The notes under the pieces: model-generated
The model's database searches: none
What the model was told of the DNA's origin: nothing
What the model saw: only the letters and a program-made list of their open reading frames with translations
Position numbers and translations under genes: made by a program
Assembly (NCBI GenBank): GCA_029260015.1
Contig: JAJDEB010000036.1
Location: 124,001-188,000, forward strand
Length of the DNA: 64,000 bases
Origin: Phycisphaerae bacterium
Lineage (GTDB): Bacteria > Planctomycetota > Phycisphaerae > UBA1845
Reading direction: 5' to 3'
Shown: piece after piece, positions 35,469 to 44,224 of the stretch
Position numbering within the stretch: position 1 is the first letter of the stretch
How the letters are laid out: every line of letters begins with the position of its first letter

Positions 35469-36875
35469 ATGACCGCACAAATCCCTCAACCAAGTCAGCC
35501 GGAACTCAATCGGATCGTCACCGACCCGGTGCGTAGCGTGATGATTTCCCTGACCTTTCCCATTCTGACCGAACAAATCCTCAGCACGCTTGTCGGGCTC
35601 GTGGACACATTCCTTGCGGGCAATCTCCCCATTCATGCCATCGAAGCAACCAGTGCGGTGGGTCTGGCCTCATACGTCGGGTGGCTGGTGACCATGCTCT
35701 TTGCCCTCGTCGGTACAGGCACGACGGCACTAGTCGCACGGGCGTATGGCTCGGGAGATCGAGAGTACGGTAACAAAGTCGCCAATCAGTCGTTGCTGCT
35801 GGCGTGCTTCATGGGACTGTTCGGCGTCGCCGGGATGTATTTTCTGGCACCGCGGTTTGCCCAATGGCAGGCGATGCGCGGTGTGACGTATGACATTACC
35901 GTCCGCTATCTTCGCATCGAATCGCTAAGTTACATCGGTATGGCGATCACCCTTGTTGGCGGTGCAGCAATCCGAGGGGCGGGTGACACACGGACTCCGA
36001 TGAAAGTGCTCGCATCGGTCAACGTCTTTAACGGTATTCTGTCGTATGGTTTGGTCTATGGCATCGGACCGCTTCCGAAGATGGGCGTCGATGGCATCGT
36101 AACGGGAACACTGATCTCGAGACTGCTGGGCGGTTTGATGCTGACGTTCGTTCTACTGAAGGGTGCTCGCGGGCTGTCGATACAACTGCATCTGCTTCGA
36201 CCCATGATCGAAGTGATCCGTCGTATAACGCGGATCGGAATACCCGCCGCCGTTGACGGGATCGTCATGTGGACCGGTCACTTTCTTTTTCTGCGAATCA
36301 TTGGAGAAATGGTCAGCGATACGGCGACGGGATTGAATCCATCGTACGCGGCGCAAATCGTGGTTGTCCGACTTGAAGCGTTCACATACTTGCCCGCTTC
36401 TGCGTATGCGGCTGCCTGCGCGACGATGATTGGGCAGGCATTGGGTGCCCACCAGCCAAAGCGGGCGATCCGCAGCGGGCATGAAGGCGCGCTCCAGTGT
36501 TGCTTGTTGACCACCATCAGCGGAATTCTGTTCGTCATCTTTGCTCGCCAGATTTGCAGTCTGATGCACAAGGATCCGGCTGTCATTGACATCGCGACAC
36601 CGGTGCTGGTGCTTGCGGGCATCGCTCAGCCGATTCTCGCGTTGGGCATGGTTTATGCAGGCGCACTTCGCGGCGCGGGAGATACACTACATCCGCTCCT
36701 CTACACCGCCTGTGGCTTGGGATTGATGCGATTACCCTTTGGATATTTGTTCGGGCTTACGCTGGGCTGGGGATTGTTCGGCGCCTGGATTGCCGTCGCA
36801 GGCGACATGGTGATCCGGATGGTACTTGTGGCTATTCGCTTCCGGCGGGGTAAGTGGGTAGCACTAAAGGTATAG
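35469..36875 (+). CDS. MATE family efflux transporter
   Basis: The 468-residue integral membrane protein has about twelve hydrophobic helices. MATE features include Leu-Thr-Phe-Pro-Ile-Leu-Thr-Glu-Gln, Leu-Val-Asp-Thr-Phe-Leu-Ala-Gly, Gly-Ala-Ala-Ile-Arg-Gly-Ala-Gly-Asp-Thr-Arg-Thr-Pro-Met and, in the second half, Gly-Ala-Leu-Arg-Gly-Ala-Gly-Asp-Thr. The family exports drugs or metabolites in exchange for Na+ or H+. The ATG at 35469 is chosen because the upstream part of the long frame has no membrane character and overlaps the divergent gene. The 3' end overlaps the convergent secreted protein gene by 44 nt. Confidence 0.93.
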   Translation: MTAQIPQPSQPELNRIVTDPVRSVMISLTFPILTEQILSTLVGLVDTFLAGNLPIHAIEATSAVGLASYVGWLVTMLFALVGTGTTALVARAYGSGDREYGNKVANQSLLLACFMGLFGVAGMYFLAPRFAQWQAMRGVTYDITVRYLRIESLSYIGMAITLVGGAAIRGAGDTRTPMKVLASVNVFNGILSYGLVYGIGPLPKMGVDGIVTGTLISRLLGGLMLTFVLLKGARGLSIQLHLLRPMIEVIRRITRIGIPAAVDGIVMWTGHFLFLRIIGEMVSDTATGLNPSYAAQIVVVRLEAFTYLPASAYAAACATMIGQALGAHQPKRAIRSGHEGALQCCLLTTISGILFVIFARQICSLMHKDPAVIDIATPVLVLAGIAQPILALGMVYAGALRGAGDTLHPLLYTACGLGLMRLPFGYLFGLTLGWGLFGAWIAVAGDMVIRMVLVAIRFRRGKWVALKV

Positions 36876-39078
36876 TTTCATTCCCATCGGAACCGATGTA
36901 CATTGTCGAGTTGTCGATGTCTTGATTGCTCGAGCTTAGTTGGCGGTTCAAATCATTTTGGCTGGCCGCCTGAATATTCGCCGCCCGTTTTGAAGCATCG
37001 CGCATCAACAAAATCTGAATGTCACTAGGCGCCCGCGACACACCGCGCTTGAGAATCTCGTGAGCCAAGCTCGCATTACCAGCCGCATATTGAACATAGC
37101 CCGCGAGAAAGAAAACCTCAGCATCGTACGGGTTGGCAGCGACGGTGCGTTCCAAATGTTCAAACTGATTCTCGAAATCCGTTTCGCTTGAGTAGAACGA
37201 AGCGATGTCGAGGGGTTCAGTAATCAGCGAAGGATCAGCCTCCATCGCCCGCCGAATCGCCTGACTCGCCGTCAAATAATCCTGCGTTGCAAAGTGGGTA
37301 AACGCGTAGAATATCTCCAGCTCTGGGTCATCTTGAACTGCAATCATTGCCTGAATCGCCTCACGACGTGCCAAATCAAACTCGCCGCGATAAAACGCAG
37401 CTTCGGCCAGCTGGCGATGGGTCGTGGTCGGCAACGCTTGACTTGAATTTGGCGGAACAACGCTAACGCTGGAATCGTCAGGATAACCATACTCGCTGAC
37501 GCTTCCGGTCCCGTAGTTATTGATATCAATATTGACCGGCGCACCGGGTGCCGAATAAACGGGATAACTCGAATCGTAGTATGCGCTCGTTACCGGCAAA
37601 TATCCCAACGACGTTCCGTAGGTATAGTACGGATAGGAATAGTATGTATCGTAATAGGCAGCGTTAAAGTACGAGGGACGATATCCCCACGACCGCCCAA
37701 ATCCAAAACCCAGCCCAAAGGACAAGTAGTTGCTGAATCGCCGACAACTATTGAACCGGCCGAATCCGCGATAATTGCCCAATCGATAACTTCCGACATT
37801 GAAGAAACAATTGCTACCGAAACCGCGGCCAAACCCTCCACGACCGTAACCGCCTCGACCGAAGCCAAACGACCGATTGAAACCACGCCCAACACCGAAC
37901 GCTCTGTTGGGATAGTTGTTGCGATCCAGCCAGTTGTTTCGCCCATAACCTCGATCAAGCCGGCGGAACATGTTGGAATAGGTCAACCCGTTAGAGCGAC
38001 CACGACCGCCCGATCCTCTATTACCAAAACCCCTGTTGCCAAAGCCCCGGTTGGAGAAATTATTACTGGAGAAACCTCCGCGAGTCCCACGGGATCCATT
38101 TCGTCCAAAAGATCTGCGATTGGTGTCACCATTTCGCCGACCTGACCCCACACTTCTACTACCATTGCCCCGGGACCGCCCCATCCGTGATTGCGATGCT
38201 GAGTTTCGACGGTTGGAATTTGAATCGATCGTTGCAAACGCATTTCCCGAATTCGATGAACCGGAGCGCCGACTCATGAAACTTCTGCGGCGGCCACCGT
38301 TTGAATTGCCTTGACGAAACGTCGAGCTACTTCGCCCCGCACGCGAGAACGAACTCGACGAGCGTGATCTGGACAGGTTGCTTGAATTGTTCTGGTTCGA
38401 TCCGAATGTTCGCCTGCCCCCGCTGGATCGATTGCCGCTAGAACGATTGACGCTGGATCGACCAATCGCCGATGGTTGCGTGAATCTGGGCGTGACGTTA
38501 CGAATTGTCTGGCTACCGGACGAACTTCGATTCCGCGAGACATTCGTCCGCGAAGAATTGGTGCGGGAGAAATTGGTGCGGGATGAATTAGTTCGATTGG
38601 CGCTACCGATGCCGCTTCGAGTACGGCTTGATGGCGTTCGACCAACTACGGAACGGTTGCTGCGACCAATCGTGTATGCATTTGAACGTGTTGGCTGACG
38701 CGACTGCGATGCAGACCGTCTGATGGGTGACGAACGGCGAACATTTGGCCCCCTCGATCGCCCGACCGACCCGGTGCTGCGCGACCGCGAACCGACGCGA
38801 GAGCGACTTGCCTGAGAACGCTGAGAACGCGACGTTCCAATCCGCGAGCGAGTTGATCGGGAACTGGATGACCGCGAACGTGGCGCGGTGGCTCTTCTGG
38901 AGGGTGCCCGAGACCTCGATCGGCTGACTGAACTGCGTTGCCGACCCGACGAACGTCCTGCGGAAGATCCACGCGAACTGCTGCGGCGCGACTGCGCTTC
39001 GACCTCCTCAACAAAGGACAACGCCATCGCGATCGCAAAAACCACGCATAGTTTTCTTTGGATTCCTCGCATATTCAT
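36832..39078 (-). CDS. Secreted Arg/Ser-rich low-complexity protein with Gly/Arg/Phe and Tyr regions and C-terminal TPRs
   Basis: The 748-residue protein has a signal peptide (about 1-29, ending Val-Glu-Ala). Residues 30-340 are almost only Ser, Arg, Asn, Gly and Thr, with Ser-Arg-Thr-Asn repeats near 165-185. Residues 340-460 change to Asn-Arg-Gly-Phe-Gly, Gly-Arg-Gly and Phe-Gly-Arg-Gly repeats. Residues 470-530 are Tyr/Ser/Pro-rich. From about 555 to 720 the composition becomes normal and fits tetratricopeptide repeats (Leu-Ala-Glu-Ala-Ala-Phe-Tyr-Arg-Gly-Glu-Phe-Asp-Leu-Ala-Arg). The very basic exported N-half could bind acidic polysaccharide, nucleic acid or mineral; this is inference. 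GAGGAGGT lies 6 nt before the ATG. Confidence 0.85.
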   Translation of the reverse strand: MNMRGIQRKLCVVFAIAMALSFVEEVEAQSRRSSSRGSSAGRSSGRQRSSVSRSRSRAPSRRATAPRSRSSSSRSTRSRIGTSRSQRSQASRSRVGSRSRSTGSVGRSRGPNVRRSSPIRRSASQSRQPTRSNAYTIGRSNRSVVGRTPSSRTRSGIGSANRTNSSRTNFSRTNSSRTNVSRNRSSSGSQTIRNVTPRFTQPSAIGRSSVNRSSGNRSSGGRRTFGSNQNNSSNLSRSRSSSSFSRAGRSSSTFRQGNSNGGRRRSFMSRRSGSSNSGNAFATIDSNSNRRNSASQSRMGRSRGNGSRSVGSGRRNGDTNRRSFGRNGSRGTRGGFSSNNFSNRGFGNRGFGNRGSGGRGRSNGLTYSNMFRRLDRGYGRNNWLDRNNYPNRAFGVGRGFNRSFGFGRGGYGRGGFGRGFGSNCFFNVGSYRLGNYRGFGRFNSCRRFSNYLSFGLGFGFGRSWGYRPSYFNAAYYDTYYSYPYYTYGTSLGYLPVTSAYYDSSYPVYSAPGAPVNIDINNYGTGSVSEYGYPDDSSVSVVPPNSSQALPTTTHRQLAEAAFYRGEFDLARREAIQAMIAVQDDPELEIFYAFTHFATQDYLTASQAIRRAMEADPSLITEPLDIASFYSSETDFENQFEHLERTVAANPYDAEVFFLAGYVQYAAGNASLAHEILKRGVSRAPSDIQILLMRDASKRAANIQAASQNDLNRQLSSSNQDIDNSTMYIGSDGNETIPLVLPTYPAGSE

Positions 39079-39174
39079 ACCTGCACCTCCTCAAGGCACA
39101 TGATTATCCACCCAGCGTATATAGTTCCAGTATGTTAAATATATCGCAATAATGACGTTTTAGCAAGAGAAAAA

Positions 39175-39867
39175 TCAATCAACAGCCGAGATTATTCCGC
39201 ATAACTCTTTGATGCAATTGATTTTATGGGAAATAGGCACGTCGCCGACTTTTCCGATATCCATGATTCGATCGGTCCGATCGACCCAGCACGCGGCGAT
39301 GCCGAGTTGATAAGCCCCACCGACATCGCTGTGAATCGAGTCGCCGACGTGCAGCACTCGGCTGGGATCCACTTTCATCTTCTCAAGGGCGTGTTCAAAT
39401 ATCGTCGGGTGCGGCTTATATGAATGGGTGTCTTCGGAGGTGACGACTTCGGAGATGTTCAACTGATGGTATTCGATGGCGCTGAGGACATCTTCAGTGT
39501 CGGCATTTGACACCACGCAAACGGGCACATCGATGCGCTCCAGCGTTTCGTGAACATGAGGTGCGAGTTTGGGCTTCTGCCAATACGCTTTGAGCATCGT
39601 CGCATACTTAGTCGCATCCATGTTGTCAGCGCGATCTTTAAGCGTCGCCTGCAACGTCTCAACTTCCAGATCATAAAGCGTTAGAAACGAATCGCCGTTG
39701 GCCCGTTCGATCGCTTCAAAGAATCGATGCCCCCATGCCGTTGCCAGCTCGCCGGCTGACATGTCCAACGCAAGATCTTCAACCACGCAGGCGCACGTCC
39801 GTTCCACGGCGTCGCGATCACCGGTAACCAGCGTTCCGTAGAAGTCGAAGAATATCGTATCAAACAC
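39175..39867 (-). CDS. HAD-like hydrolase (subfamily IA)
   Basis: The 230-residue protein has HAD motif I as Phe-Phe-Asp-Phe-Tyr-Gly-Thr-Leu with nucleophile Asp8. The second Asp typical of phosphatases is replaced by Tyr, as in haloacid dehalogenases. Motif II is Val-Ser-Asn-Ala, motif III a Lys in Tyr-Lys-Pro-His-Pro, and motif IV Val-Gly-Asp-Ser-Ile-His-Ser-Asp. A helical cap follows motif I. The substrate cannot be named. It lies near the HIT gene on the same strand with a 51-nt gap, so co-transcription is possible. Confidence 0.9.
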   Translation of the reverse strand: MFDTIFFDFYGTLVTGDRDAVERTCACVVEDLALDMSAGELATAWGHRFFEAIERANGDSFLTLYDLEVETLQATLKDRADNMDATKYATMLKAYWQKPKLAPHVHETLERIDVPVCVVSNADTEDVLSAIEYHQLNISEVVTSEDTHSYKPHPTIFEHALEKMKVDPSRVLHVGDSIHSDVGGAYQLGIAACWVDRTDRIMDIGKVGDVPISHKINCIKELCGIISAVD

Positions 39868-39918
39868 AGTGCGTGCTCACATGAATTGTAGAAATCGAAT
39901 CGTCAGTCGGGACGCGGT

Positions 39919-40353
39919 CTATTGATTTGCCAACGCGTTTGAAATTTTGCCGCAAAGCCTCTCAGCTTCACCGTTATCGTACTTGCCAGCCCGCCAGCGA
40001 AAACCCAATCCGTCGTCCTCAATGCGCGGGATCAAATGAAAGTGGGCATGATTCACAACCTGTCCAGCGCACGCCCCATTGTTCTGCAAGACGTTTAGCC
40101 CCTTCGCTCCGACGGATTCAATCACCGCTCGACACAGTCGTGGCAAGACACTGCCAATCGCAGCGCTCAACTCATCTGGTAGATCACTAAGCGTTTCATA
40201 ATGATGATTGGGAATCACCAGCACATGTCCGGACGACACCGGTCCAATGTCAAGAAATGCCAGCACATTCTCATCCAAGTACACGCGGTGACACGGCAGA
40301 TCGCCCGCGATGATTTTGCAGAACAAACAATCCGTCATGGCATCACCCGTCAT
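39919..40353 (-). CDS. HIT family nucleotide-binding protein
   Basis: The 144-residue protein has the histidine triad His-Ala-His-Phe-His-Leu-Ile-Pro (His102, 104, 106) and the N-terminal zinc pair Cys-Leu-Phe-Cys followed by Lys-Ile-Ile-Ala-Gly-Asp. This architecture belongs to Hint/HinT-like nucleoside phosphoramidases or related hydrolases. The ATG at 40353 follows GGAGGAG with a short spacer. ATGs at 40389 and 40338 are alternatives. Confidence 0.93.
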   Translation of the reverse strand: MTGDAMTDCLFCKIIAGDLPCHRVYLDENVLAFLDIGPVSSGHVLVIPNHHYETLSDLPDELSAAIGSVLPRLCRAVIESVGAKGLNVLQNNGACAGQVVNHAHFHLIPRIEDDGLGFRWRAGKYDNGEAERLCGKISNALANQ

Positions 40354-40389
40354 CAAGCTCCTCCGGTCACCTTCTGCTGCTGGCAGCAA

Positions 40390-40419
40390 AGTTACTCAAG
40401 TCAGAGTTACTCAAGTCGC
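40390..40419. repeat. Two tandem 15-bp repeats upstream of the HIT gene
   Basis: AGTTACTCAAGTCAG at 40390-40404 is followed directly by a copy at 40405-40419 that differs in two positions. It lies in the 5' region of the HIT gene, not at a stop codon, and shows that such short duplications also occur outside the ribosomal spacers. Confidence 0.7.
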
Positions 40420-40504
40420 TGCGACGCGATATCAATCATAACAGCGTGCTGTTGGCTGCCAACTCTGACGCTCTTCGAGGCTCGGACGCGTCCCAAATGC
40501 AAAT

Positions 40505-40543
40505 AAAAAGCGGGGCATTCATCATAACCGATGATTGCCCCGC
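40505..40543 (-). terminator. Terminator of the ribosomal protein cluster
   Basis: A 14-nt stem with one internal mismatch (40510-40523 with 40530-40543) and a 6-nt loop is followed on the minus strand by five T. It lies about 80 nt after the rplQ stop codon. Confidence 0.88.
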
Positions 40544-40620
40544 TTGAATTTGAAGCTTTGATTGTCGCAGGATTCGCCCTAAGGCAAATCCGCTAGAACG
40601 CGATCCCATCGCGATGAATG

Positions 40621-41337
40621 CTACGACTCGTCTTTTGACGTATCATCCGACTCGGGTGCCGATTGCTCCGCCTGAGCATTCCCCTGAGCTTCCGGCTTGG
40701 CATCTTCGACGACTTCGTCAGCCGCTGGACCACCGCGGCGCTGCTTGGCGAGGGAAACTGCCAGGGCGTATCGCGAATCCGCTTTGATTTGCCTCGATGA
40801 TTTTGCCGGTTTGGTGATGGAGCCAGGCCCCTCTTCGTCACCGACAAATTGCAGGATCGCCTGACGTCCACCGTCGCCGATGCGGCGCTTGGCCAACCGA
40901 ATCAAGCGGGTGTATCCACCTGAGCGCTCGGCGTACTGTTCAGCAATGGTGTTGATCAACCGGTGCGTGATTGACTCACCAGTGAACTTAAGGCTGCCAC
41001 GCGGCTTGCCGTTTCGATAACGTCGGCCACTCGGAGCGCGGAGTGTCTTTTCACGCTTGCTCATCGACAAGTCTTCATAGTCGGCTTGGTGCTCTGCCGG
41101 AATGAAGGATCGGTCACTGAGCAATTTGTGGATCTGACGACGGGCCGTCACGCTTCCGCGACGGGCGCTGCGCGCCAACGTGATCAATCGCTCGACGAAC
41201 GGGCGTAGATCCTTGGCCTTTTCCAAGGTGGTGCGGATCTGTCCATGCTCGATCAAACTCTGCGCCATATTGCGCTGCATGGCACGAAGATGTGAGGGTG
41301 ACCGGTTGAGTTTTCTTTGTCGCACGCGATGGTTCAT
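40621..41337 (-). CDS. rplQ: 50S ribosomal protein L17, extended
   Basis: The first 75 residues (Asn-His-Arg-Val-Arg-Gln-Arg-Lys-Leu-Asn-Arg-Ser-Pro-Ser-His) and the later Tyr-Ala-Glu-Arg-Ser-Gly-Gly-Tyr-Thr-Arg segment identify L17, which lines the peptide exit region of the large subunit. The protein has 238 residues, against about 120-130 in most bacteria. The extra length is an insertion at about 77-122, rich in Arg, Lys and Ser, and an acidic Ala/Glu/Asp-rich tail from about 175. It is the last gene of the cluster, 120 nt after rpoA. Confidence 0.96.
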   Translation of the reverse strand: MNHRVRQRKLNRSPSHLRAMQRNMAQSLIEHGQIRTTLEKAKDLRPFVERLITLARSARRGSVTARRQIHKLLSDRSFIPAEHQADYEDLSMSKREKTLRAPSGRRYRNGKPRGSLKFTGESITHRLINTIAEQYAERSGGYTRLIRLAKRRIGDGGRQAILQFVGDEEGPGSITKPAKSSRQIKADSRYALAVSLAKQRRGGPAADEVVEDAKPEAQGNAQAEQSAPESDDTSKDES

Positions 41338-41457
41338 GACACTATCCGCTTCTTTGCTTTGCCTGCTGTTGTTCTTTACAAGACTACTCTTACAAAACGA
41401 TCTGCAAATCGAACGACGGAACCAATCCCGCTCCGCCCGACAAACAGATTTGATACC

Positions 41458-42612
41458 TTAGTCCATCGAACCGCTATCGCCAATCATCGACACCGACGAG
41501 CCGGACTGAAACCCGGGTGTCGAACGCTGCTCACTGTCTTCGCCCTCGTCATCGTTTGCAAAGTCATCGGACGAAACGGCATCCAAACCGGGGTTCTGCA
41601 CCGAGCCAATATCGCCACCGGAACTGTCACCACCCAGCGACATGCCGAGTGACAAGCCAATGTCTGCCAGCTTGCGTTTGACTTCACGCAGCGAAGTCTT
41701 GCCGAAACTTCTGAAACGCAACACGTCGGCTTCGGTCTTGCTGACCAACTCGCCAATCGTCGCAATTCTAGCCGACTCAAGGCAATTGTTCGACCGCACC
41801 GAAAGCTGCAACTCGCTGACACCGCGATTCAGTTTCTCCTGAAGGGCGGCGTCCATTTCATTGGCGGGAGTGCGTACGGGCGGAGCCTGACTGACCAATT
41901 CTTCGCCCAGTTCGTAATAATGCACGAACGGGTTGAGGTGCTTACGCAGAATCTTAGCCGCTTCCACCAGGGCGTCCTCGGGCGACACGCTTCCGCGGGT
42001 CCAAACCTCGAGAACCAATCGATCGTAGTTGGTTCGCTGACCGACGCGAGTATCTTCGGTCTTGTAGCGAACCCGAACCACCGGCGCGAAAATTGAATCG
42101 ACTGGAATTACGCCGATTTCCTGTTCTGGTCCGGCGTTTTCTGCTGCCGTTGTATAACCTCGACCGGATTTAACCCGCATCTCGATCTCAAACGGCACAT
42201 CTTCCGTCAGAGTGGCAATATGCAGGTCTGGATTGACAACCTCTACACCAGCCTCTGCATCAATGTCACCTGCTGTCACTACGCCAGCGGAGTTACGCGA
42301 CACCTTCAGTGTTCGCGTCTCTTCGCCTTCCATTGCCACAACAACTTGCTTGAGGTTTAGAATGATATCGGTGACGTCTTCCAGCACACCAGGAATCGTG
42401 CTGAATTCGTGCGACACGTTTGAAATCTTCACCGCATAAATCGCTGCCCCTTCCAAACTGGACAACAAGATGCGGCGCAGAGAATTTCCTACGGTCGTGC
42501 CAAAACCGCGCTCAAACGGTTCAACGATGAACTTCCCGTAGCAGTCCGTGCTGACCGATTCATCGCACTCTAAACGGCTCGGCAATTCTAACCCGCGCCA
42601 TCGGATACGCAT
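41458..42612 (-). CDS. rpoA: DNA-directed RNA polymerase subunit alpha
   Basis: The 384-residue protein has the alpha N-terminal assembly domain with Phe-Ile-Val-Glu-Pro-Phe-Glu-Arg-Gly-Phe-Gly-Thr-Thr-Val-Gly-Asn-Ser-Leu-Arg-Arg-Ile-Leu. The C-terminal domain (about 260-330) contains Leu-Glu-Leu-type Ser-Val-Arg-Ser-Asn-Asn-Cys-Leu and Arg-Ser-Phe-Gly-Lys-Thr-Ser-Leu-Arg-Glu-Val. A Ser/Gly/Asp-rich tail of about 50 residues extends beyond the usual end. AAGGAG lies 9 nt before the ATG. Upstream, where rpsD usually sits, there is a 369-nt gap. Confidence 0.98.
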   Translation of the reverse strand: MRIRWRGLELPSRLECDESVSTDCYGKFIVEPFERGFGTTVGNSLRRILLSSLEGAAIYAVKISNVSHEFSTIPGVLEDVTDIILNLKQVVVAMEGEETRTLKVSRNSAGVVTAGDIDAEAGVEVVNPDLHIATLTEDVPFEIEMRVKSGRGYTTAAENAGPEQEIGVIPVDSIFAPVVRVRYKTEDTRVGQRTNYDRLVLEVWTRGSVSPEDALVEAAKILRKHLNPFVHYYELGEELVSQAPPVRTPANEMDAALQEKLNRGVSELQLSVRSNNCLESARIATIGELVSKTEADVLRFRSFGKTSLREVKRKLADIGLSLGMSLGGDSSGGDIGSVQNPGLDAVSSDDFANDDEGEDSEQRSTPGFQSGSSVSMIGDSGSMD

Positions 42613-42981
42613 GTCGATGATCTCCTTGAGGGGTTTTAATTCTTAGGTATTCGCGGGCGTCGGATTCCGCTTCCGACTGACCCGATCGTTAATAACTGTT
42701 CTGCATTTCGTTCGCTTGAGTATTCGCCGAAAGTGTCAGCGAGCTACTGGTAGCGATGTCGTGTGGGTACTTCTTGAGATTCGCTTTTCGAGATTCGTTC
42801 GGCATCTGTCGCCCCGATCTGGATTTGGTGACACGCTCATGACTTTTTTTCAGTGCCTCATTTCAGTCGGGGATCCCAAAAAGCACCGGGTGGACCGAGC
42901 CTGACAAAACCGCCGCTCGTCATCGTCCCCCGTTCTCTGGCGAATTCCGATACGCCAAATCGCAAAGTCAAAATCATAAAG
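42613..42981. other. Spacer between rpsK and rpoA; no rpsD
   Basis: In many bacteria rpsD (S4) lies here. No S4-like frame exists on either strand. The spacer contains a small hairpin (GTCGGA and TCCGAC, about 42659-42677), two GAGATTCG copies 14 nt apart (42776-42783 and 42790-42797), and the rpsK-proximal tandem repeat listed separately. A promoter for rpoA may lie here but was not found. Confidence 0.6.
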
Positions 42982-42987
42982 TCAAAC
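42960..42987. repeat. Tandem 14-bp repeat spanning the rpsK stop codon
   Basis: Units 42974-42987 (includes the stop at 42982-42984) and 42960-42973 match at 11 of 14 positions. On the minus strand both carry TTTGAC, so each contains a TGA. Confidence 0.65.
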
Positions 42988-43365
42988 GCGACGACGCTTG
43001 GCCGGCCGACAACCATTGTGTGGCAGCGGTGTCGTGTCTTCGATCGAGCTGATTCGCAGGCCAGCTCCTTGAAGGGCGGTAATTGCTGACTCGCGACCAC
43101 TCCCCAATCCCTTCACTCGAACTTCAACCTCTACCATGCCAAACTTACGAGCGACCCCCACACATTTTTCCGCCGCACGCTGAGCTGCAAAAGGGGTACT
43201 CTTTCGAGTTCCTTTAAAGCCAACAGTGCCAGCGGAGGCCCAACAAAGCACTTCACCATTACCATCGGTGATGGTAACAATCGTGTTATTAAATGACGCC
43301 TTCACATGAACAATGCCGCGAACGACATTGCGACGGGTTCGTTTTTTTCCTGCACGTTTAGCCAC
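42982..43365 (-). CDS. rpsK: 30S ribosomal protein S11
   Basis: The 127-residue protein has the S11 core, [18 protein letters not shown] and [10 protein letters not shown], and the usual C-terminus with His-Asn-Gly-Cys-Arg-Pro. It belongs to the platform of the small subunit. The start overlaps the end of rpsM by 8 nt, the only overlap between genes of this cluster, so the two are probably translationally coupled. Confidence 0.98.
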   Translation of the reverse strand: MAKRAGKKRTRRNVVRGIVHVKASFNNTIVTITDGNGEVLCWASAGTVGFKGTRKSTPFAAQRAAEKCVGVARKFGMVEVEVRVKGLGSGRESAITALQGAGLRISSIEDTTPLPHNGCRPAKRRRV

Positions 43366-43747
43366 GCGACAACTCCTTCACGCCCTTCTTACCCGCCACT
43401 GTTTTCTTCGGTCCCTTACGCGTTCGCGCGTTCGTTCGGGTACGCTGACCACGAACCGGCAACCCGCGTCGATGACGCAAGCCCCGATAGCAGCCAATGT
43501 CACGAAGCCGCGCAATGTTACCCTGTACGATTCGACGAAGTGGACCCTCGACCTGATAGTTGCGTTCGATGATGCCCGCAATCCGAGACACTTCGTCTTC
43601 GGTCAGATCCTTGGCTTTGACTTCGGGCTCAATCTGGGCTTCCTTCAAAATGCGCTCAGCCACCTTGGGACCAACCCCATAAATGTACCGAAGCGCATAT
43701 TCAATCCGCTTGTTGTTTGGAATGTCTACACCGACAACACGTGGCAC
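43358..43747 (-). CDS. rpsM: 30S ribosomal protein S13
   Basis: The 129-residue protein has the S13 N-terminus [13 protein letters not shown], the helix-hairpin-helix Tyr-Ile-Tyr-Gly-Val-Gly, and the C-terminal [12 protein letters not shown] stretch that contacts the P-site tRNA. It follows rpmJ after 214 nt and overlaps rpsK. Confidence 0.98.
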   Translation of the reverse strand: MPRVVGVDIPNNKRIEYALRYIYGVGPKVAERILKEAQIEPEVKAKDLTEDEVSRIAGIIERNYQVEGPLRRIVQGNIARLRDIGCYRGLRHRRGLPVRGQRTRTNARTRKGPKKTVAGKKGVKELSRG

Positions 43748-43925
43748 GCGTCTACTCCGTCTATCAAAACTCGTTCATATCGCCTTCAAGACGATTCGTT
43801 ATTCTTGTCGTTTATTTCTTGCTGCTATTCCGTATTGCATTCGGATTGTGAACGGTGTTCACTACGCACAGAAAACGTCAATTTCCCAATGCCCCGTGCA
43901 ATATTCGACACTTCAAGCTATGCCG

Positions 43926-43972
43926 GGAATTAACCTTGCTGGAAATCAACCCTGCTGAAAATCAACCCTGCC
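43926..43972. repeat. Three tandem 15-16 bp repeats at the rpmJ 3' end
   Basis: Units 43957-43972 (contains the rpmJ stop), 43941-43956 and 43926-43940 share the core ATCAACCCTGC, with a few changes in the last copy. On the minus strand each unit contains a TGA or TAA after the same GGTT or similar context, so two extra stop-bearing copies of the gene end follow the real one. Confidence 0.75.
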
Positions 43973-44078
43973 GCTGCTTATGTTTGGCGTTTGCTTTGCA
44001 GATGACACGGACCACGCCTTTGCGCTTGATCACGCGGCAATTCTCACAAATCCTCTTAACGCTCGCCCTGACTTTCAT
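43962..44078 (-). CDS. rpmJ: 50S ribosomal protein L36
   Basis: This 38-residue gene reads [14 protein letters not shown] and keeps the zinc ligands Cys11, Cys14, Cys27 and His33. It is therefore the zinc-binding (C+) form of L36. Length is typical. It lies between map and rpsM, where infA usually precedes it; no infA-like frame is present in the 146-nt gap upstream. Confidence 0.95.
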   Translation of the reverse strand: MKVRASVKRICENCRVIKRKGVVRVICKANAKHKQRQG

Positions 44079-44224
44079 TTGAAATACCCCAAAATCTTAG
44101 CAAAAAACGCACAATCCGGCGAACAGTATCAGAAATTCGCAGAAAACCCAAGTGCCTCGTCAAAAAAAACGGACAAATGGCATAAAAAATGCCCGGCTGC
44201 CGCTGGCTGGGCCAAGAACGCAGA

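Noticed and set aside
38036-38698. Plus-strand frames opposite the Arg/Ser-rich protein gene
   Set aside because: They arise because the biased codons of the minus-strand gene avoid stops in the antisense frames. They have no ribosome binding site and no protein-like composition.
44150-44224. Terminator after map
   Set aside because: There is a GC-rich stretch followed by T-runs on the minus strand, but the stem needs bulges and mismatches, so it was not listed.
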